Assembly: GCF_003855395.1 (NCBI RefSeq)
Contig: NZ_CP034015.1
Span: 372,001 to 436,000 of the forward strand
DNA from: Shewanella livingstonensis
Lineage (GTDB): Bacteria > Pseudomonadota > Gammaproteobacteria > Enterobacterales > Shewanellaceae
Direction: 5' to 3'
DNA length: 64,000 nucleotides
Shown here: piece by piece, positions 47,052-59,914 of the stretch
How positions within the stretch are numbered: position 1 is the stretch's first letter
Layout of the letters: each line of letters begins with the position of its first letter
Notes under the pieces: model-generated
Seen by the model: only the letters and a program-made list of their open reading frames with translations
What the model was told of the DNA's origin: nothing
Databases searched by the model: none
Translations under genes and position numbers: made by a program

Positions 47052-49148
47052 GTGGCTCGTATAACCCCAATTGAGCATTATCGTAATATCGGTATTGTTG
47101 CTCATGTGGATGCAGGTAAAACTACCACAACAGAACGTGTTCTGTTCTATACCGGTATGTCTCATAAAATCGGTGAGGTGCATGACGGCGCTGCCACGAC
47201 AGATTGGATGGTACAGGAGCAAGAGCGTGGTATTACTATCACTTCTGCTGCAGTAACAACCTTTTGGCGCGGTATGGATGCTCAATTTGCCCAACACCGA
47301 ATTAATATCATCGATACCCCAGGTCACGTAGACTTCACAATTGAAGTCGAGCGTTCATTGCGCGTACTTGATGGTGCAGTAGTTGTATTCTGCGGATCAT
47401 CAGGCGTTGAACCACAATCTGAAACCGTATGGCGTCAAGCTGATAAATACCACGTTCCACGTATTGTATTTGTTAACAAGATGGACCGTGCAGGTGCAGA
47501 TTTTGATCGAGTTATAAAACAAATCCGTAACCGTCTTGGTGCGACTTGTGTTCCTATTCAATTGAATATTGGAGCAGAAGAGAACTTCAAGGGTGTTATC
47601 GATTTAATTAAGATGAAAGCTATTAACTGGTCTGAAACAGATCAGGGTATGACTTTTACTTATGAAGACATTCCTGCAAATTTAGCAGCAAAAGCTGCCG
47701 AAATGCATGAGTATCTCGTGGAAGCAGCAGCTGAAGCCTCCGATGAACTGATGAATAAATACCTTGAAGAAGGTGAGTTATCAGAACAAGAGATTAAAAC
47801 AGCTTTGCGCCAGCGCACAATTAATAATGAGATCGTTTTAGCTACCTGTGGTTCTGCATTTAAGAACAAAGGTGTGCAAGCGGTACTCGATGCGGTAGTT
47901 GACTTCTTACCCGCACCTAATGATGTTCCTGCAATTACAGGCATTGATGACAGCGAAAAAGAAGTAAAACGCCCACCGGATGATAATGCCCCTTTTGCGG
48001 CGTTAGCATTTAAAATTGCGACTGATCCATTTGTTGGAACACTGACCTTTATTCGCGTGTACTCAGGCGTGCTTGAATCGGGTTCTGGTGTTTACAACTC
48101 TGTTAAGCAGAAGCGTGAACGAGTCGGTCGTATTGTGCAAATGCACGCAAACGATCGAACAGAACTGAAAGAAGTGCGTGCTGGTGATATAGCGGCAGCT
48201 ATCGGTCTTAAAGATGTAACAACCGGTGATACTCTTTGCGATAACGATCACAGAGTGATTCTTGAGCGCATGGAGTTCCCTGAACCTGTAATTACCATTG
48301 CCGTTGAGCCTCGTTCAAAAGCTGACCAAGATAAAATGGGGATTGCGTTGCAAAAATTAGCAGCGGAAGATCCATCATTCAAAGTTGAGACTGATGACGA
48401 ATCGGCGCAAACACTGATATCTGGTATGGGCGAATTGCACTTAGACATTATCGTTGACCGTATGCGTCGCGAGTTCGGTGTAGAGTGTAACGTAGGTAAA
48501 CCGCAGGTTGCCTATCGAGAAACAATTCGTTCTAAAGTTGAAGTGGAAGGAAAGTTCGTACGTCAATCTGGCGGACGTGGTCAATTTGGCCATGTTTGGC
48601 TAAGAATTGAGCCACTCGAAGAGGGTGCCGGTTACGAATTTGTCAACGAAATAGTAGGTGGTGTAGTTCCTCGAGAATTTATACCTGCTGTTGACAAAGG
48701 TATTCAAGAACAGATGAAGAATGGCGTATTAGCCGGCTATCCTGTACTTGACGTGAAAGTTACTTTGTTTGATGGTTCATATCATGATGTGGACTCAAAC
48801 GAAATGGCATTCAAAATTGCTGGTTCTATGGGCTTTAAACAGGGGGCGCTAGAAGCGACTCCGGTGTTGCTCGAACCTTGTATGAAAGTAGAAGTGACTA
48901 CACCTGAAAATTATATGGGCGACGTTGTAGGTGATTTAAACCGCCGTCGTGGCATAATCGAAGGTATGGATGATGGCATCGCAGGTGTTAAACTTGTCCA
49001 CGCAGTAGTACCTTTATCTGAAATGTTTGGTTATGCGACTGATTTGCGCTCTGCATCTCAGGGTCGTGCTTCATACTCTATGGAGTTTTTGAAGTACGCT
49101 GATGCACCGCAAAACATTGCAAAAGCGATTATAGAATCTCGTAACTAA
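47052..49148 (+). CDS. fusA: Elongation factor G
   Basis: 698 residues, starting with GTG behind GAGAGGGTATAAATA. The translocation GTPase has [17 protein letters not shown] and [10 protein letters not shown] motifs, then domains II-V, with SGGRGQFGH in domain IV and [17 protein letters not shown] in domain V. It is cotranscribed with rpsL, rpsG and tufA. Confidence 0.97.
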   Translation: MARITPIEHYRNIGIVAHVDAGKTTTTERVLFYTGMSHKIGEVHDGAATTDWMVQEQERGITITSAAVTTFWRGMDAQFAQHRINIIDTPGHVDFTIEVERSLRVLDGAVVVFCGSSGVEPQSETVWRQADKYHVPRIVFVNKMDRAGADFDRVIKQIRNRLGATCVPIQLNIGAEENFKGVIDLIKMKAINWSETDQGMTFTYEDIPANLAAKAAEMHEYLVEAAAEASDELMNKYLEEGELSEQEIKTALRQRTINNEIVLATCGSAFKNKGVQAVLDAVVDFLPAPNDVPAITGIDDSEKEVKRPPDDNAPFAALAFKIATDPFVGTLTFIRVYSGVLESGSGVYNSVKQKRERVGRIVQMHANDRTELKEVRAGDIAAAIGLKDVTTGDTLCDNDHRVILERMEFPEPVITIAVEPRSKADQDKMGIALQKLAAEDPSFKVETDDESAQTLISGMGELHLDIIVDRMRREFGVECNVGKPQVAYRETIRSKVEVEGKFVRQSGGRGQFGHVWLRIEPLEEGAGYEFVNEIVGGVVPREFIPAVDKGIQEQMKNGVLAGYPVLDVKVTLFDGSYHDVDSNEMAFKIAGSMGFKQGALEATPVLLEPCMKVEVTTPENYMGDVVGDLNRRRGIIEGMDDGIAGVKLVHAVVPLSEMFGYATDLRSASQGRASYSMEFLKYADAPQNIAKAIIESRN

Positions 49149-49174
49149 TATTGGTTACGGCATCAATGTTATAT

Positions 49175-49193
49175 TGCTCGAATTAATCGAGCA
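49175..49193 (+). other. Hairpin in the fusA-tufA gap
   Basis: TGCTCGA, loop ATTAA, TCGAGCA is a perfect 7-bp stem. No T run follows. It may mark a processing site that separates tufA translation from fusA. Confidence 0.5.
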
Positions 49194-49217
49194 CTTCTGA
49201 AAAGAAAGGAATATATC

Positions 49218-50402
49218 GTGGCAAAAGCTAAATTTGAACGTATTAAGCCTCACGTAAACGTGGGCACCATCGGTCACGTTGACCATGGTAAAACAACTTT
49301 AACAGCAGCAATTTCTGCCGTTTTGTCTAAAACTTATGGTGGTGAAGTTAAAAACTTCGCACAAATCGATAACGCTCCAGAAGAGCGTGAGCGCGGTATT
49401 ACAATTAATACTTCTCACATCGAATATGACACACCAATCCGTCACTACGCACACGTAGATTGTCCAGGTCACGCGGATTATGTTAAAAACATGATTACCG
49501 GTGCTGCACAAATGGACGGCGCAATCTTAGTAGTTGCTGCTACAGATGGCCCAATGCCACAGACTCGTGAGCACATTTTGCTTTCACGTCAAGTAGGCGT
49601 ACCTTTCATCATCGTATTCATGAACAAGTGTGACATGGTAGATGACGAAGAATTACTAGAATTAGTAGAAATGGAAGTGCGTGAGCTTCTTTCAGAATAC
49701 GACTTCCCAGGTGATGATTTACCAGTAATTCAAGGTTCAGCTCTTAAGGCACTAGAAGGCCAGCCAGAGTGGGAAGCTAAAATTCTTGAGCTTGCAGAAG
49801 CCCTAGATACTTATATTCCAGAACCAGCTCGTGACATCGACAAGCCATTCCTACTACCAATCGAAGACGTTTTCTCGATTTCAGGTCGTGGTACAGTGGT
49901 AACAGGTCGTGTTGAACGTGGTATCGTTCGCATATCAGACGAAGTTGAAATTGTTGGTGTTCGTCCAACAACTAAAACAACGTGTACTGGTGTAGAAATG
50001 TTCCGCAAGCTACTTGACGAAGGTCGTGCTGGCGAAAACTGTGGTGTGTTATTACGCGGAACTAAGCGTGATGACGTTGAACGTGGTCAAGTACTAGCTA
50101 AGCCTGGTTCAATTAACCCACACACAACATTCGAATCAGAAGTGTATGTGTTATCAAAAGAAGAAGGCGGACGTCATACTCCATTCTTCAAAGGTTACCG
50201 CCCACAGTTCTTCTTCCGTACCACAGACGTAACAGGCACAATTGAGTTACCAGAAGGCGTAGAAATGGTTATGCCTGGTGATAACATCAAGATGGTTGTT
50301 ACTTTGATTTACCCAATCGCGATGGACGACGGTTTACGTTTTGCTATCCGTGAAGGTGGCCGTACAGTTGGTGCAGGTGTTGTGGCTAAAATTATCGCGT
50401 AA
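49218..50402 (+). CDS. tufA: Elongation factor Tu, copy A
   Basis: 394-residue EF-Tu encoded at the end of the str operon. It starts with GTG (tufB starts with ATG) and has Ile at residue 9 instead of Asn. Otherwise the protein is identical to tufB, and the DNA is almost identical from about codon 13 through the terminator, a sign of gene conversion. The ribosome site is AAGGAATATATC. Confidence 0.97.
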   Translation: MAKAKFERIKPHVNVGTIGHVDHGKTTLTAAISAVLSKTYGGEVKNFAQIDNAPEERERGITINTSHIEYDTPIRHYAHVDCPGHADYVKNMITGAAQMDGAILVVAATDGPMPQTREHILLSRQVGVPFIIVFMNKCDMVDDEELLELVEMEVRELLSEYDFPGDDLPVIQGSALKALEGQPEWEAKILELAEALDTYIPEPARDIDKPFLLPIEDVFSISGRGTVVTGRVERGIVRISDEVEIVGVRPTTKTTCTGVEMFRKLLDEGRAGENCGVLLRGTKRDDVERGQVLAKPGSINPHTTFESEVYVLSKEEGGRHTPFFKGYRPQFFFRTTDVTGTIELPEGVEMVMPGDNIKMVVTLIYPIAMDDGLRFAIREGGRTVGAGVVAKIIA

Positions 50403-50423
50403 TAGCGAGTTTAGTGAACACTG

Positions 50424-50450
50424 AAAAAGGAAGCTTCGGCTTCCTTTTTT
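50424..50450 (+). terminator. Terminator of the str operon after tufA
   Basis: AAAAAGGAAGC, loop TTCG, GCTTCCTTTTTT, identical to the tufB terminator. Confidence 0.93.
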
Positions 50451-50555
50451 ATTTCCAAAAATTAACAATCATTAGTAGCATTAACACATAAAATGTGTAG
50501 AATGCGCGGCAGTTGATTGTAAGAAGACTTTTAGAAGACTATTTACACAATGGGC

Positions 50556-50583
50556 TTGATCTTAGAAAGAAGATCTGTATAAT
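50556..50583 (+). promoter_or_regulatory. Promoter of the S10 operon
   Basis: TTGATC (50556-50561), a 16-base spacer and TATAAT (50578-50583). A second, weaker -10 (TAGAAT, 50498-50503) with an ACACAT/ATGTGT inverted repeat lies upstream. The transcript leader is about 165 bases, as in the L4-regulated operon of E. coli. Confidence 0.78.
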
Positions 50584-50591
50584 TGCTCACT

Positions 50592-50727
50592 CGCTGACTA
50601 GTCAGCGTAAATTAAAATGTTTAGCCAGTTTGGTTACTCATTTACATAGCGACTCCGATTGGGAGTCGAACGGTTAAATCATCTCGCTCTGCGTTCCTAA
50701 AAGGAAAATGCTAGAGGGTGATTTTTT
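50592..50727 (+). promoter_or_regulatory. S10 operon leader with L4-type attenuator
   Basis: Three hairpins are seen: the palindrome CGCTGACTAGTCAGCG (50592-50607), CGACTCC/GGAGTCG (50650-50668), and a long imperfect one at 50676-50727 that ends in ATTTTTT. In E. coli L4 stops transcription at such a final hairpin and also blocks translation. The position and shape fit that scheme; L4 binding is inferred. Confidence 0.72.
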
Positions 50728-50742
50728 ATATGTCCATTTTAG

Positions 50743-51066
<324 letters not shown>

Positions 51067-51093
51067 TTGAGATCCTTAGAAGAGGTTTGAGAG

Positions 51094-51732
51094 ATGGCTA
51101 TCGGTCTTATCGGTCGTAAAGTGGGTATGACTCGCATCTTCACTGAAGATGGTGTTTCAATCCCAGTAACAGTAATTGAAATAGCTGGCAACCGAGTTAC
51201 TCAAGTGAAAACTTTAGAAACTGACGGTTACCGTGCACTTCAAGTGACTACTGGTACCAAAAAAGCCAATCGCATCACTAAAGCAGAAGCAGGTCACTTT
51301 GCCAAGGGCGGCATCGAAGCCGGTCGTGGTTTGTGGGAAATGCGTTTAGCAGATGGTGAAGGCGAAGGCATTGAAGTTGGTGCTGAGCTTAATGTTGATA
51401 TTTTCGCAGAAACTGTGAAAGTAGACGTTACCGGTCAATCAAAAGGTAAAGGATTTCAAGGCGGTGTTAAGCGTTGGAACTTCCGTACCCAAGATATGAC
51501 TCACGGTAACTCTTTGGCACACCGTTCGAATGGTTCTATCGGTCAGAACCAAACGCCTGGTCGTGTATTCAAAGGCAAGAAAATGTCAGGCCATATGGGT
51601 GCTGAACAAGTAACAACTCAAAATCTACACGTTGTACGTGTTGATGCAGAGCGTAACTTGTTATTAGTGCGCGGCGCAGTTCCAGGCGCTACCAATGGTG
51701 ACTTGATTATCAAGCCAGCAGTTAAAGCTTAA
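51094..51732 (+). CDS. rplC: 50S ribosomal protein L3
   Basis: 212 residues. Early assembly protein near the peptidyl transferase centre. It has [13 protein letters not shown] and [14 protein letters not shown]. The Gln in the [13 protein letters not shown] loop is the site methylated by PrmB in E. coli. Confidence 0.98.
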   Translation: MAIGLIGRKVGMTRIFTEDGVSIPVTVIEIAGNRVTQVKTLETDGYRALQVTTGTKKANRITKAEAGHFAKGGIEAGRGLWEMRLADGEGEGIEVGAELNVDIFAETVKVDVTGQSKGKGFQGGVKRWNFRTQDMTHGNSLAHRSNGSIGQNQTPGRVFKGKKMSGHMGAEQVTTQNLHVVRVDAERNLLLVRGAVPGATNGDLIIKPAVKA

Positions 51733-51749
51733 GGTCTGAGGAGATAGTA

Positions 51750-52355
51750 ATGGAATTGGTATTGAAAGACGCGCAGAGCGCTCTTGAAGTTTCCGAAACT
51801 ACCTTCGGCCGTGACTTTAACGAGGCATTGGTTCATCAGGTAGTTGTAGCTTACGCTGCAAACGCACGTCAAGGCACTCGTGCCCAAAAGACGCGCGCGG
51901 AAGTAACTGGCTCAGGCAAAAAGCCTTGGCGCCAGAAAGGCACTGGCCGCGCTCGTGCCGGTAGTGTTAAAGGCCCGATCTGGCGTGGAGGTGGCGTAAC
52001 ATTCGCTGCTAAAACTCAAGATCACAGCCAAAAAGTTAACAAGAAAATGTACCGTGGTGCTCTTAAGAGCATTCTGTCTGAATTGGTACGTCAAGAACGT
52101 CTAGTCGTTGTTGAATCGTTTGGTGTTGATGCTCCTAAAACTAAAGAGCTGAAAGCTAAATTGAAAGCAATGAACTTAGAAGATGTTCTTATTGTTACTG
52201 CAGAAGTTGATGAGAATTTATTCTTAGCAGCTCGCAACTTATACAAGGTTGATGTGCGTGACGTAGCGGGTTTAGACCCAGTTAGTCTAATTGCATTCAA
52301 CACTGTTCTTGTTACTGCTGATGCAGTGAAGCAAATCGAGGAGATGCTAGCATGA
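51750..52355 (+). CDS. rplD: 50S ribosomal protein L4
   Basis: 201 residues. It lines the peptide exit tunnel and is the probable repressor of this operon through the leader. The tunnel loop [19 protein letters not shown] is present. It overlaps rplW by 4 bases (ATGA). Confidence 0.98.
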   Translation: MELVLKDAQSALEVSETTFGRDFNEALVHQVVVAYAANARQGTRAQKTRAEVTGSGKKPWRQKGTGRARAGSVKGPIWRGGGVTFAAKTQDHSQKVNKKMYRGALKSILSELVRQERLVVVESFGVDAPKTKELKAKLKAMNLEDVLIVTAEVDENLFLAARNLYKVDVRDVAGLDPVSLIAFNTVLVTADAVKQIEEMLA

Positions 52356-52654
52356 TCCGCGAAGAACGTTTGCTAAAAGTTATTCTAGCTCCTCACATCT
52401 CTGAAAAGAGTACTGTGGTTGCTGAGAAAAACAACACTGTAGTTTTCCGCGTAGCAATCGATGCAACTAAAGCAGAGATTAAAGCTGCAGTAGCGAAGCT
52501 ATTTGAAGTTGAAGTTGATTCGGTTCGCACTTTAGTTAACAAAGGCAAAACCAAACGTACCGGTGGCCGTGTAGGTCGTCGTAGCGATTGGAAAAAAGCT
52601 TATGTTACTTTAGCTGCTGGTGCTGACATTGATTTCGTCGGCGGCGCTGAATAA
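52352..52654 (+). CDS. rplW: 50S ribosomal protein L23
   Basis: 100 residues. It sits at the tunnel exit and docks trigger factor and SRP. It has [14 protein letters not shown] and the [19 protein letters not shown] tail. It starts inside the rplD stop codon. Confidence 0.98.
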   Translation: MIREERLLKVILAPHISEKSTVVAEKNNTVVFRVAIDATKAEIKAAVAKLFEVEVDSVRTLVNKGKTKRTGGRVGRRSDWKKAYVTLAAGADIDFVGGAE

Positions 52655-52670
52655 GCAAAGGAGAATTATC

Positions 52671-53788
<1,118 letters not shown>

Positions 53789-53803
53789 TACGGGAGGAAT
53801 AAG

Positions 53804-54136
53804 ATGGAAGTTTTAGCTAAACATCGTTTTGCTCGTACGTCTGCGCAGAAGGCCCGTCTAGTTGCTGATCAAATTCGTGGATTGTCTGTTTCAAAGGCAC
53901 TCGAAATTTTGACATTCAGCCCCAAGAAAGCCGCCGTACTAGTTAAAAAAGTACTTGACTCAGCTATCGCAAACGCCGAACACAACGAAGGTGCTGACAT
54001 TGATGAGCTTAAAGTTGGAGCCGTCTTCGTAGATGAAGGCCCAACAATGAAGCGTATCATGCCACGTGCTAAAGGCCGCGCTGATCGTATCATGAAGCGT
54101 ACCAGCCACATTACTGTGGTTGTATCAGATCGCTAG
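53804..54136 (+). CDS. rplV: 50S ribosomal protein L22
   Basis: 110 residues. Its long beta-hairpin (about 80-100, [17 protein letters not shown]) lines the exit tunnel near the macrolide site and is intact. Confidence 0.98.
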   Translation: MEVLAKHRFARTSAQKARLVADQIRGLSVSKALEILTFSPKKAAVLVKKVLDSAIANAEHNEGADIDELKVGAVFVDEGPTMKRIMPRAKGRADRIMKRTSHITVVVSDR

Positions 54137-54148
54137 GAGAAGAGAGCA

Positions 54149-54838
54149 ATGGGACAGAAAGTACATCCTAATGGTATCCGTCTGGGTATCACTAAGCCTT
54201 GGATCTCTACCTGGTACGCAGATAAGTCAGACTATGCAAATAATCTGAACAGCGACTGGGAAGTGCGTCAATATTTAACTGAAAAGTTAAAAGCCGCATC
54301 AGTATCTAAGATTGTAATTGAACGCCCAGCGAAAAGCATCCGCGTTACTATTCACACTGCCCGTCCAGGTATTGTGATTGGTAAGAAAGGTGAAGACGTT
54401 GAAGTATTACGTGCATATGTGTCTAAAATCACAGGCACTACTGCTCAAATCAACATCGCTGAGATTCGTAAGCCTGAATTAGACGCTAAGCTCGTTGCTG
54501 ACTCTATTGCTCAGCAGTTAGAGCGTCGTGTTATGTTCCGTCGTGCTATGAAGCGCGCAGTACAAAACGCAATGCGCATTGGTGCTCAAGGTATCAAAGT
54601 TCAAGTGAGTGGCCGTTTAGGCGGCGCTGAAATCGCGCGTGCAGAATGGTATCGTGAAGGTCGCGTACCTTTGCATACTCTACGTGCTGATATCGACTAC
54701 TCAACCGCTGAAAGTCACACTCAATACGGTGTGATTGGTATTAAAGTTTGGATCTTCAAAGGCGAAGTTCTAGACGGCTTAATTCCAGCGATTGAAGAGC
54801 CAAAGCAGCAACCTAAGCGTAAGCCTCGTGGTAAATAG
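54149..54838 (+). CDS. rpsC: 30S ribosomal protein S3
   Basis: 229 residues. It forms part of the mRNA entry channel. The KH domain with [12 protein letters not shown] (about 75-86) and the C-terminal domain with [10 protein letters not shown] are present. It starts [14 protein letters not shown], 12 bases after rplV. Confidence 0.98.
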
Positions 54839-54849
54839 GAGAAACTTTT

Positions 54850-55260
54850 ATGCTGCAACCTAAACGTATGAAGTTTCGCAAGATGTTCAAAGGCCGCAAC
54901 CGTGGTCTAGCGAACGGTACTGAAGTTAGCTTTGGTACTTTCGGTTTGAAAGCAGTCGGCCGTGGTCGTTTAACTGCTCGTCAAATTGAATCTGCACGTC
55001 GTGCCATGACACGTCACGTTAAACGTCAAGGACAAATTTGGATTCGAGTTTTCCCTGACAAGCCAATTACCTCTAAGCCTCTTGAAGTGCGTATGGGTAA
55101 AGGTAAAGGTAACGTTGAATACTGGGTATGTCAGATTCAACCTGGTAAGGTTCTTTACGAGATGGATGGTGTTCCTGAATCGTTGGCTCGTGAAGCCTTC
55201 GCTTTAGCATCTGCTAAGCTACCTCTGAAGACTACCTTCGTAACTAAGACGGTGATGTAA
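54850..55260 (+). CDS. rplP: 50S ribosomal protein L16
   Basis: 136 residues. It contacts A-site tRNA and is essential for late 50S assembly. It has [19 protein letters not shown]. The Arg in VRMGKGKGN is the position hydroxylated by YcfD (RoxA) in E. coli. Its stop shares a base with the rpmC start (TAATG). Confidence 0.98.
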
Positions 55261-55451
55261 TGAAAGCGAGCGAACTAAGAGAAAAGAGCGTTGAAGAACT
55301 TAACGCTGAATTACTTGGTCTGCTGCGTGAGCAGTTTAACCTGCGTATGCAACACGCTACTGGTCAGTTGACTCAAACGAATCAGTTGAAACTAGTGCGT
55401 CGTAACATTGCACGTGTTAAGACCATTATTACTTCTAAGGCAGGTGCGTAA
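55260..55451 (+). CDS. rpmC: 50S ribosomal protein L29
   Basis: 63-residue helical protein near the exit tunnel: [20 protein letters not shown] and the [10 protein letters not shown] helix. Overlapping stop and start codons link it to both rplP and rpsQ. Confidence 0.98.
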
Positions 55452-55699
55452 TGTCTGATAAAATCCGTACTTTGCAAGGTAAAGTAATTAGCAACAAAAT
55501 GGACAAGTCTATTACTGTTGCTATTGAGCGCCAAGTGAAACATCCTATTTATGGGAAGTACATTAAGCGTACAACTAAGATCCATGCACATGACGAAACT
55601 AATCAGTGTAATGAAGGGGATTTCGTGGCTATTAGCCAGTGTCGTCCTCTATCTAAGACTAAGTCTTGGACACTAGCTGAAGTAGTAACAAAAGCCTAA
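55451..55699 (+). CDS. rpsQ: 30S ribosomal protein S17
   Basis: 82-residue OB-fold protein, a primary 16S binder. It has [20 protein letters not shown] and [10 protein letters not shown]. Last gene of the S10 operon; a terminator follows. Confidence 0.98.
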   Translation: MSDKIRTLQGKVISNKMDKSITVAIERQVKHPIYGKYIKRTTKIHAHDETNQCNEGDFVAISQCRPLSKTKSWTLAEVVTKA

Positions 55700-55717
55700 T
55701 TTCGATTAGGTTAACGT

Positions 55718-55753
55718 AAACGGCCCCAGCATTTGGGGCCGTTTGTATTTTTT
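55718..55753 (+). terminator. Terminator between the S10 and spc operons
   Basis: AAACGGCCCC, loop AGCATTT, GGGGCCGTTT, then a T-rich tail GTATTTTTT. Confidence 0.9.
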
Positions 55754-55783
55754 GCTATGCATTCCAAAAATGTGTGTTATACT
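55752..55783 (+). promoter_or_regulatory. Candidate promoter of the spc operon
   Basis: Extended -10 TGTTATACT (TATACT at 55778-55783) with a poor -35 (TTGCTA, 55752-55757; spacer 20). It overlaps the tail of the preceding terminator and lies 95 bases before rplN. Confidence 0.6.
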
Positions 55784-55877
55784 TGCGCGCCAAATTTGTG
55801 TAAATTATTACTTAAATTTGGTTCAAAAATATACTCCCATAGTGGGATTGTGTAGTAACGATAGCGGAGCACTTGAA

Positions 55878-56246
55878 ATGATCCAAATGCAATCGACTCT
55901 AGACGTCGCATGTAACAGCGGCGCACGCAGAGTTCAGTGTATTAAGGTCTTGGGTGGCTCTCATCGTCGTTATGCCGGTATCGGCGACATCATCAAAGTT
56001 TCTGTAAAAGAAGCCATTCCCCGCGCTAAAGCGAAGAAAGGTGATGTATATAACGCGGTGGTAGTCCGTACTAAGAAAGGCGTACGTCGTCCAGACGGTT
56101 CTGTCATTCGCTTCGATCGGAATGCAGCGGTATTGCTTAACGCAAACCTTGCACCGATTGGTACTCGTATCTTTGGCCCAGTGACACGTGAATTGCGTAA
56201 TGATAAATTCATGAAGATTGTCTCGCTGGCACCAGAAGTACTGTAA
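55878..56246 (+). CDS. rplN: 50S ribosomal protein L14
   Basis: 122 residues from the ATG at 55878 (GCGGAGCACTTGAA before it). A longer in-frame extension upstream is non-coding leader. [19 protein letters not shown] is the standard start. L14 forms intersubunit bridges and binds RsfS. Confidence 0.98.
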   Translation: MIQMQSTLDVACNSGARRVQCIKVLGGSHRRYAGIGDIIKVSVKEAIPRAKAKKGDVYNAVVVRTKKGVRRPDGSVIRFDRNAAVLLNANLAPIGTRIFGPVTRELRNDKFMKIVSLAPEVL

Positions 56247-56256
56247 GGAGCTTCAA

Positions 56257-56571
56257 ATGGCAGCTAAAATCCGTCGTGAAGACGAAGTAATTATATTAGC
56301 AGGTAAAGACAAGGGTAGCCGCGGTAAGGTTTCTCAAGTTCTACCTACTGGTAAGTTAATTGTTGAAGGCCTCAATCTTGTTAAAAAGCACCAGAAACCA
56401 AACCCTCAATTGGGCGTGACTGGTGGTGTTATCGAGAAAGAAGCACCGATTCAAACATCAAACGTTGCGATCTTTAACCAAGCCACAGGCAAGGCAGATC
56501 GTGTTGGTTTCCGATTTGAAGACGGAAAAAAAGTCCGTTTCTTTAAATCGAACAGCGAACTCGTTAAGTAA
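56257..56571 (+). CDS. rplX: 50S ribosomal protein L24
   Basis: 104 residues from the ATG at 56257, behind TAAGGAGCTTCAA. KOW-type assembly initiator: [20 protein letters not shown]. An earlier frame start inside rplN is rejected. Confidence 0.97.
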   Translation: MAAKIRREDEVIILAGKDKGSRGKVSQVLPTGKLIVEGLNLVKKHQKPNPQLGVTGGVIEKEAPIQTSNVAIFNQATGKADRVGFRFEDGKKVRFFKSNSELVK

Positions 56572-56584
56572 TTTGGAGTAAACG

Positions 56585-57124
56585 ATGGCGAAACTGCATG
56601 ATAAATATCAAGAGACTGTAGTTGCTGAACTAGCTAAAAAGTTCGGCTACAGCAGTGTCATGCAAGTCCCTCGGATTGAAAAAATCACCCTAAACATGGG
56701 TGTGGGCGAAGCTGTTGCAGATAAGAAAGTTATGGAGCATGCGCTCCGTGACATGACTGCAATCGCTGGCCAGAAACCAATTGTAACTGTTGCTCGTAAA
56801 TCAGTTGCTGGTTTTAAAATCCGTGAAGGCTACCCTATAGGCTGTAAAGTTACCCTACGCGGAGAGCGTATGTGGGAATTTTTAGAGCGTTTAGTTGACA
56901 TTGCAATACCACGTATTCGTGATTTCCGAGGCTTAAGCGCAAAAGCGTTTGACGGCCGTGGTAATTACGCAATGGGCGTGCGTGAGCAGATCATCTTCCC
57001 AGAAATCGATTATGATAAAATCGATAAAATTCGTGGTATGGATATTGTTATCACTACTACTGCGAAGAATGATGAAGAAGGTCGTGCTTTGTTAGACGCT
57101 TTTAACTTCCCATTCAAGAAATAA
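56585..57124 (+). CDS. rplE: 50S ribosomal protein L5
   Basis: 179 residues. It binds 5S rRNA and the P-site t[18 protein letters not shown] and [19 protein letters not shown] segments are present. In E. coli the S8 repressor acts near the start of this gene. Confidence 0.98.
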   Translation: MAKLHDKYQETVVAELAKKFGYSSVMQVPRIEKITLNMGVGEAVADKKVMEHALRDMTAIAGQKPIVTVARKSVAGFKIREGYPIGCKVTLRGERMWEFLERLVDIAIPRIRDFRGLSAKAFDGRGNYAMGVREQIIFPEIDYDKIDKIRGMDIVITTTAKNDEEGRALLDAFNFPFKK

Positions 57125-57134
57125 GGGTAGCATA

Positions 57135-57440
57135 ATGGCAAAAACATCTATGAAAGCACGTGAAGCAAAACGTGCGCAGCTCGTAGCTAAATATGCTGAA
57201 AAGCGTTTAGCACTTAAGGCTATTATCAGCAGCCCTGCAACTTCTGAAGAAGAACGTTGGGATGCCGTACTTAAGTTACAAGCTCTACCACGTGATTCTA
57301 GCGCTGCGCGTCAACGCAACCGCTGTAATCAAACTGGTCGCCCACATGGTTTTCTACGTAAATTCGGTTTAAGCCGTATTAAATTACGTGAAGCAACCAT
57401 GCGTGGTGAAGTTCCTGGTCTGCGTAAGGCCAGCTGGTAA
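57135..57440 (+). CDS. rpsN: 30S ribosomal protein S14 (zinc-independent form)
   Basis: 101 residues, the long form without the CXXC zinc motifs (a single Cys). The C-terminal [20 protein letters not shown] signature is present. It lies between rplE and rpsH as usual. Confidence 0.98.
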   Translation: MAKTSMKAREAKRAQLVAKYAEKRLALKAIISSPATSEEERWDAVLKLQALPRDSSAARQRNRCNQTGRPHGFLRKFGLSRIKLREATMRGEVPGLRKASW

Positions 57441-57464
57441 GTACTTGTCACGGAGTAAGCTAAT

Positions 57465-57857
57465 ATGAGCATGCAAGATCCTATTGCGGATATGTTAACC
57501 CGTATTCGTAACGGCCAAGCTGCTAACCACGTATCTGTTAAGATGCCTTCAGCTAAGTTAAAAGTAGCAATTGCGAAATTACTTAAAGATGAAGGTTTCA
57601 TTACTGAATACGCCGTAGCAGATGAAGCTAAGCCTGAATTAGAAATTACGTTAAAGTATTTTCAAGGCAAACCAGTCGTTGAGACTATCCAGCGTGTAAG
57701 TCGCCCTGGTCTTCGTATTTACAAAGGTAAAGACGAGCTACCAAAGGTGATGGGCGGTCTGGGTATCGCAATTGTGTCCACTTCTAAAGGCTTGATGACT
57801 GATCGCGCCGCCCGCCAAAATGGCACGGGTGGCGAGGTTATCTGCTACGTAGCGTAA
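57465..57857 (+). CDS. rpsH: 30S ribosomal protein S8
   Basis: 130 residues. It binds the central domain of 16S rRNA and represses the spc operon. [18 protein letters not shown] and the C-terminal [17 protein letters not shown] are typical. Confidence 0.98.
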   Translation: MSMQDPIADMLTRIRNGQAANHVSVKMPSAKLKVAIAKLLKDEGFITEYAVADEAKPELEITLKYFQGKPVVETIQRVSRPGLRIYKGKDELPKVMGGLGIAIVSTSKGLMTDRAARQNGTGGEVICYVA

Positions 57858-57867
57858 GGAGCTAGAA

Positions 57868-58401
57868 ATGTCTCGTGTTGCAAAAGCACCAGTCACTGTT
57901 CCTGCTGACGTAGAGGTGACTTTAAACGAACAGACCTTAACTGTTAAAGGCAGTAAAGGAAGTCTGACTCGAGTAATCAACAATGCGGTAAATGTTGTTA
58001 TCGAAGATGCACAAGTAAAGTTCCTTCCTGTTGAAGGCGTTTCTAACGCTTGGGCACAGGCTGGTACTGCACGTGCACTAGTAAACAATATGGTTGTTGG
58101 TGTATCTCAAGGTTTTGTGAAAAAACTTAAACTAGTTGGTGTAGGTTACCGAGCAAAGATTGCAGGTAGTGACTTAGATTTAACTTTAGGTTTTTCACAT
58201 CCATTAGTACACAAACTGCCCGCAGGCGTTACTGCAGAGTGTCCTAGCCAAACTGAAATCGTGCTTTCGGGCGTTGATAAACAAGTTGTTGGCCAGGTTG
58301 CTGCTGAAATTCGCGGATATCGTCCACCAGAGCCTTACAAAGGCAAGGGTGTTCGCTATGATGACGAAGTAGTACGCCGTAAAGAGGCTAAGAAGAAGTA
58401 G
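57868..58401 (+). CDS. rplF: 50S ribosomal protein L6
   Basis: 177 residues with the two L6 repeats, near the sarcin-ricin loop. The conserved [23 protein letters not shown] motif occurs here as [19 protein letters not shown]. Confidence 0.98.
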   Translation: MSRVAKAPVTVPADVEVTLNEQTLTVKGSKGSLTRVINNAVNVVIEDAQVKFLPVEGVSNAWAQAGTARALVNNMVVGVSQGFVKKLKLVGVGYRAKIAGSDLDLTLGFSHPLVHKLPAGVTAECPSQTEIVLSGVDKQVVGQVAAEIRGYRPPEPYKGKGVRYDDEVVRRKEAKKK

Positions 58402-58411
58402 GTAACGCGAT

Positions 58412-58762
58412 ATGGATAAGAAAACATCTCGCTTACGTCGCGCGTTACGTGCACGTAAGAAGATCCAAGAGCTGGGCGTGAATCGTCTGGTTGTACATCG
58501 TACACCGCGTCACATTTATGCTCAGGTGATCAATCCTGAAGCTCAGGTGTTGGCAGTTGCTTCAACCGTGGAAAAAGCGGTTAAAGAGCTACTAAAGAGT
58601 ACCGGTAACGTTGATGCGGCTAAAGCAGTAGGTAAAATTGTTGCTGAGCGTGCGATCGAGAAGGGCGTAGCAACAGTTGCGTTCGACCGTTCTGGTTTCA
58701 AGTATCATGGTCGTGTAGCTGCACTAGCAGATGCCGCTCGTGAAGCTGGCCTGAAGTTCTAA
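58412..58762 (+). CDS. rplR: 50S ribosomal protein L18
   Basis: 116 residues. It binds 5S r[19 protein letters not shown] and the [20 protein letters not shown] end are typical. Confidence 0.98.
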   Translation: MDKKTSRLRRALRARKKIQELGVNRLVVHRTPRHIYAQVINPEAQVLAVASTVEKAVKELLKSTGNVDAAKAVGKIVAERAIEKGVATVAFDRSGFKYHGRVAALADAAREAGLKF

Positions 58763-58774
58763 GGGGTTATAAAA

Positions 58775-59278
58775 ATGGCTAAATTAGAAGCTCAGCAAAA
58801 AGACGATCTGCAAGAGAAATTGATTGCAGTTAATCGTGTTTCTAAAGTAGTTAAAGGCGGTCGTATCTTTAGCTTCACTGCACTAACAGTTGTGGGTGAT
58901 GGTAATGGTAAGATCGGCTATGGCTATGGTAAAGCGCGTGAAGTTCCAGCTGCTATTCAAAAAGCAATGGAAAAAGCCCGTCGAAATATGGTAACCGTGG
59001 AGTTGAATGCAGGTACTTTGCATCACCCAGTTAAAGGTCGCCATACTGGTTCTAAAGTTTATATGCAACCAGCATCACAGGGTACCGGTATTATTGCCGG
59101 AGGCGCAATGCGTGCCGTATTGGAAGTAGCAGGCGTTCATAACGTTCTGTCAAAAGCATACGGTTCTACTAACCCGATCAACATCGTTCGCGCAACTGTC
59201 GATGCGTTGGTGCACATGAAGTCACCAGCTCAAATCGCAGCAAAACGTGGCCTGAATGTTGATGAAATTCGGGGGTAA
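58775..59278 (+). CDS. rpsE: 30S ribosomal protein S5
   Basis: 167 residues. It controls decoding accuracy and helicase activity at the mRNA entry. The double-stranded RNA-binding-like domain has [33 protein letters not shown] is the spectinomycin-region loop, with wild-type residues. Confidence 0.98.
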   Translation: MAKLEAQQKDDLQEKLIAVNRVSKVVKGGRIFSFTALTVVGDGNGKIGYGYGKAREVPAAIQKAMEKARRNMVTVELNAGTLHHPVKGRHTGSKVYMQPASQGTGIIAGGAMRAVLEVAGVHNVLSKAYGSTNPINIVRATVDALVHMKSPAQIAAKRGLNVDEIRG

Positions 59279-59284
59279 TGCACC

Positions 59285-59473
59285 ATGGCTACTAAAACTT
59301 TAAAAGTCACACAGACTAAAAGCAGCATCGGTCGTTTACCAAAACACCGTGCAACCTTAACCGGTTTAGGCCTACGCCGTATTAATCACACTGTCGAAGT
59401 TGAAGATACTCCTTCAGTTCGCGGTATGATTAACAAGGTGTACTACATGGTTTCGGTGGAGGAATTAGGATAA
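59285..59473 (+). CDS. rpmD: 50S ribosomal protein L30
   Basis: 62 residues: [20 protein letters not shown] and [10 protein letters not shown] are the family signature. Its stop overlaps the rplO start (TAATG). Confidence 0.97.
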   Translation: MATKTLKVTQTKSSIGRLPKHRATLTGLGLRRINHTVEVEDTPSVRGMINKVYYMVSVEELG

Positions 59474-59907
59474 TGCGTCTAAATACTCTATCTCCAGCAG
59501 CAGGTTCTAAATCTGCTCCTAAGCGTGTAGGCCGTGGTATCGGTTCAGGTTTAGGTAAAACAGCGGGACGTGGCCATAAAGGTCAGAAGTCTCGTTCAGG
59601 CGGCGGTGTTCGCGTCGGTTTCGAAGGTGGTCAAATGCCACTTAAGATTCGTTTACCTAAGTTTGGCTTTACTTCGCGTCGCGCTTTGGTAACAGCTGAA
59701 GTTCGTTTACTCGAACTAGCAAAAGTTAACGGTGATGTTGTCGATTTGAATGCACTGAAAGATGCGAACGTTATTACTCGCAACATCCAGTTTGCGAAAA
59801 TCGTTCTTTCAGGTACCATTGACCGCCCAGTGACTGTAAAAGGTCTTAAGGTAACCAAAGGTGCTCGTGCAGCTATTGAAGCTGCCGGTGGCAAGATCGA
59901 GGAATAA
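59473..59907 (+). CDS. rplO: 50S ribosomal protein L15
   Basis: 144 residues. [20 protein letters not shown], then the Gly-rich [18 protein letters not shown] region. A late assembly protein. Confidence 0.98.
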   Translation: MRLNTLSPAAGSKSAPKRVGRGIGSGLGKTAGRGHKGQKSRSGGGVRVGFEGGQMPLKIRLPKFGFTSRRALVTAEVRLLELAKVNGDVVDLNALKDANVITRNIQFAKIVLSGTIDRPVTVKGLKVTKGARAAIEAAGGKIEE

Positions 59908-59914
59908 TACGTCG

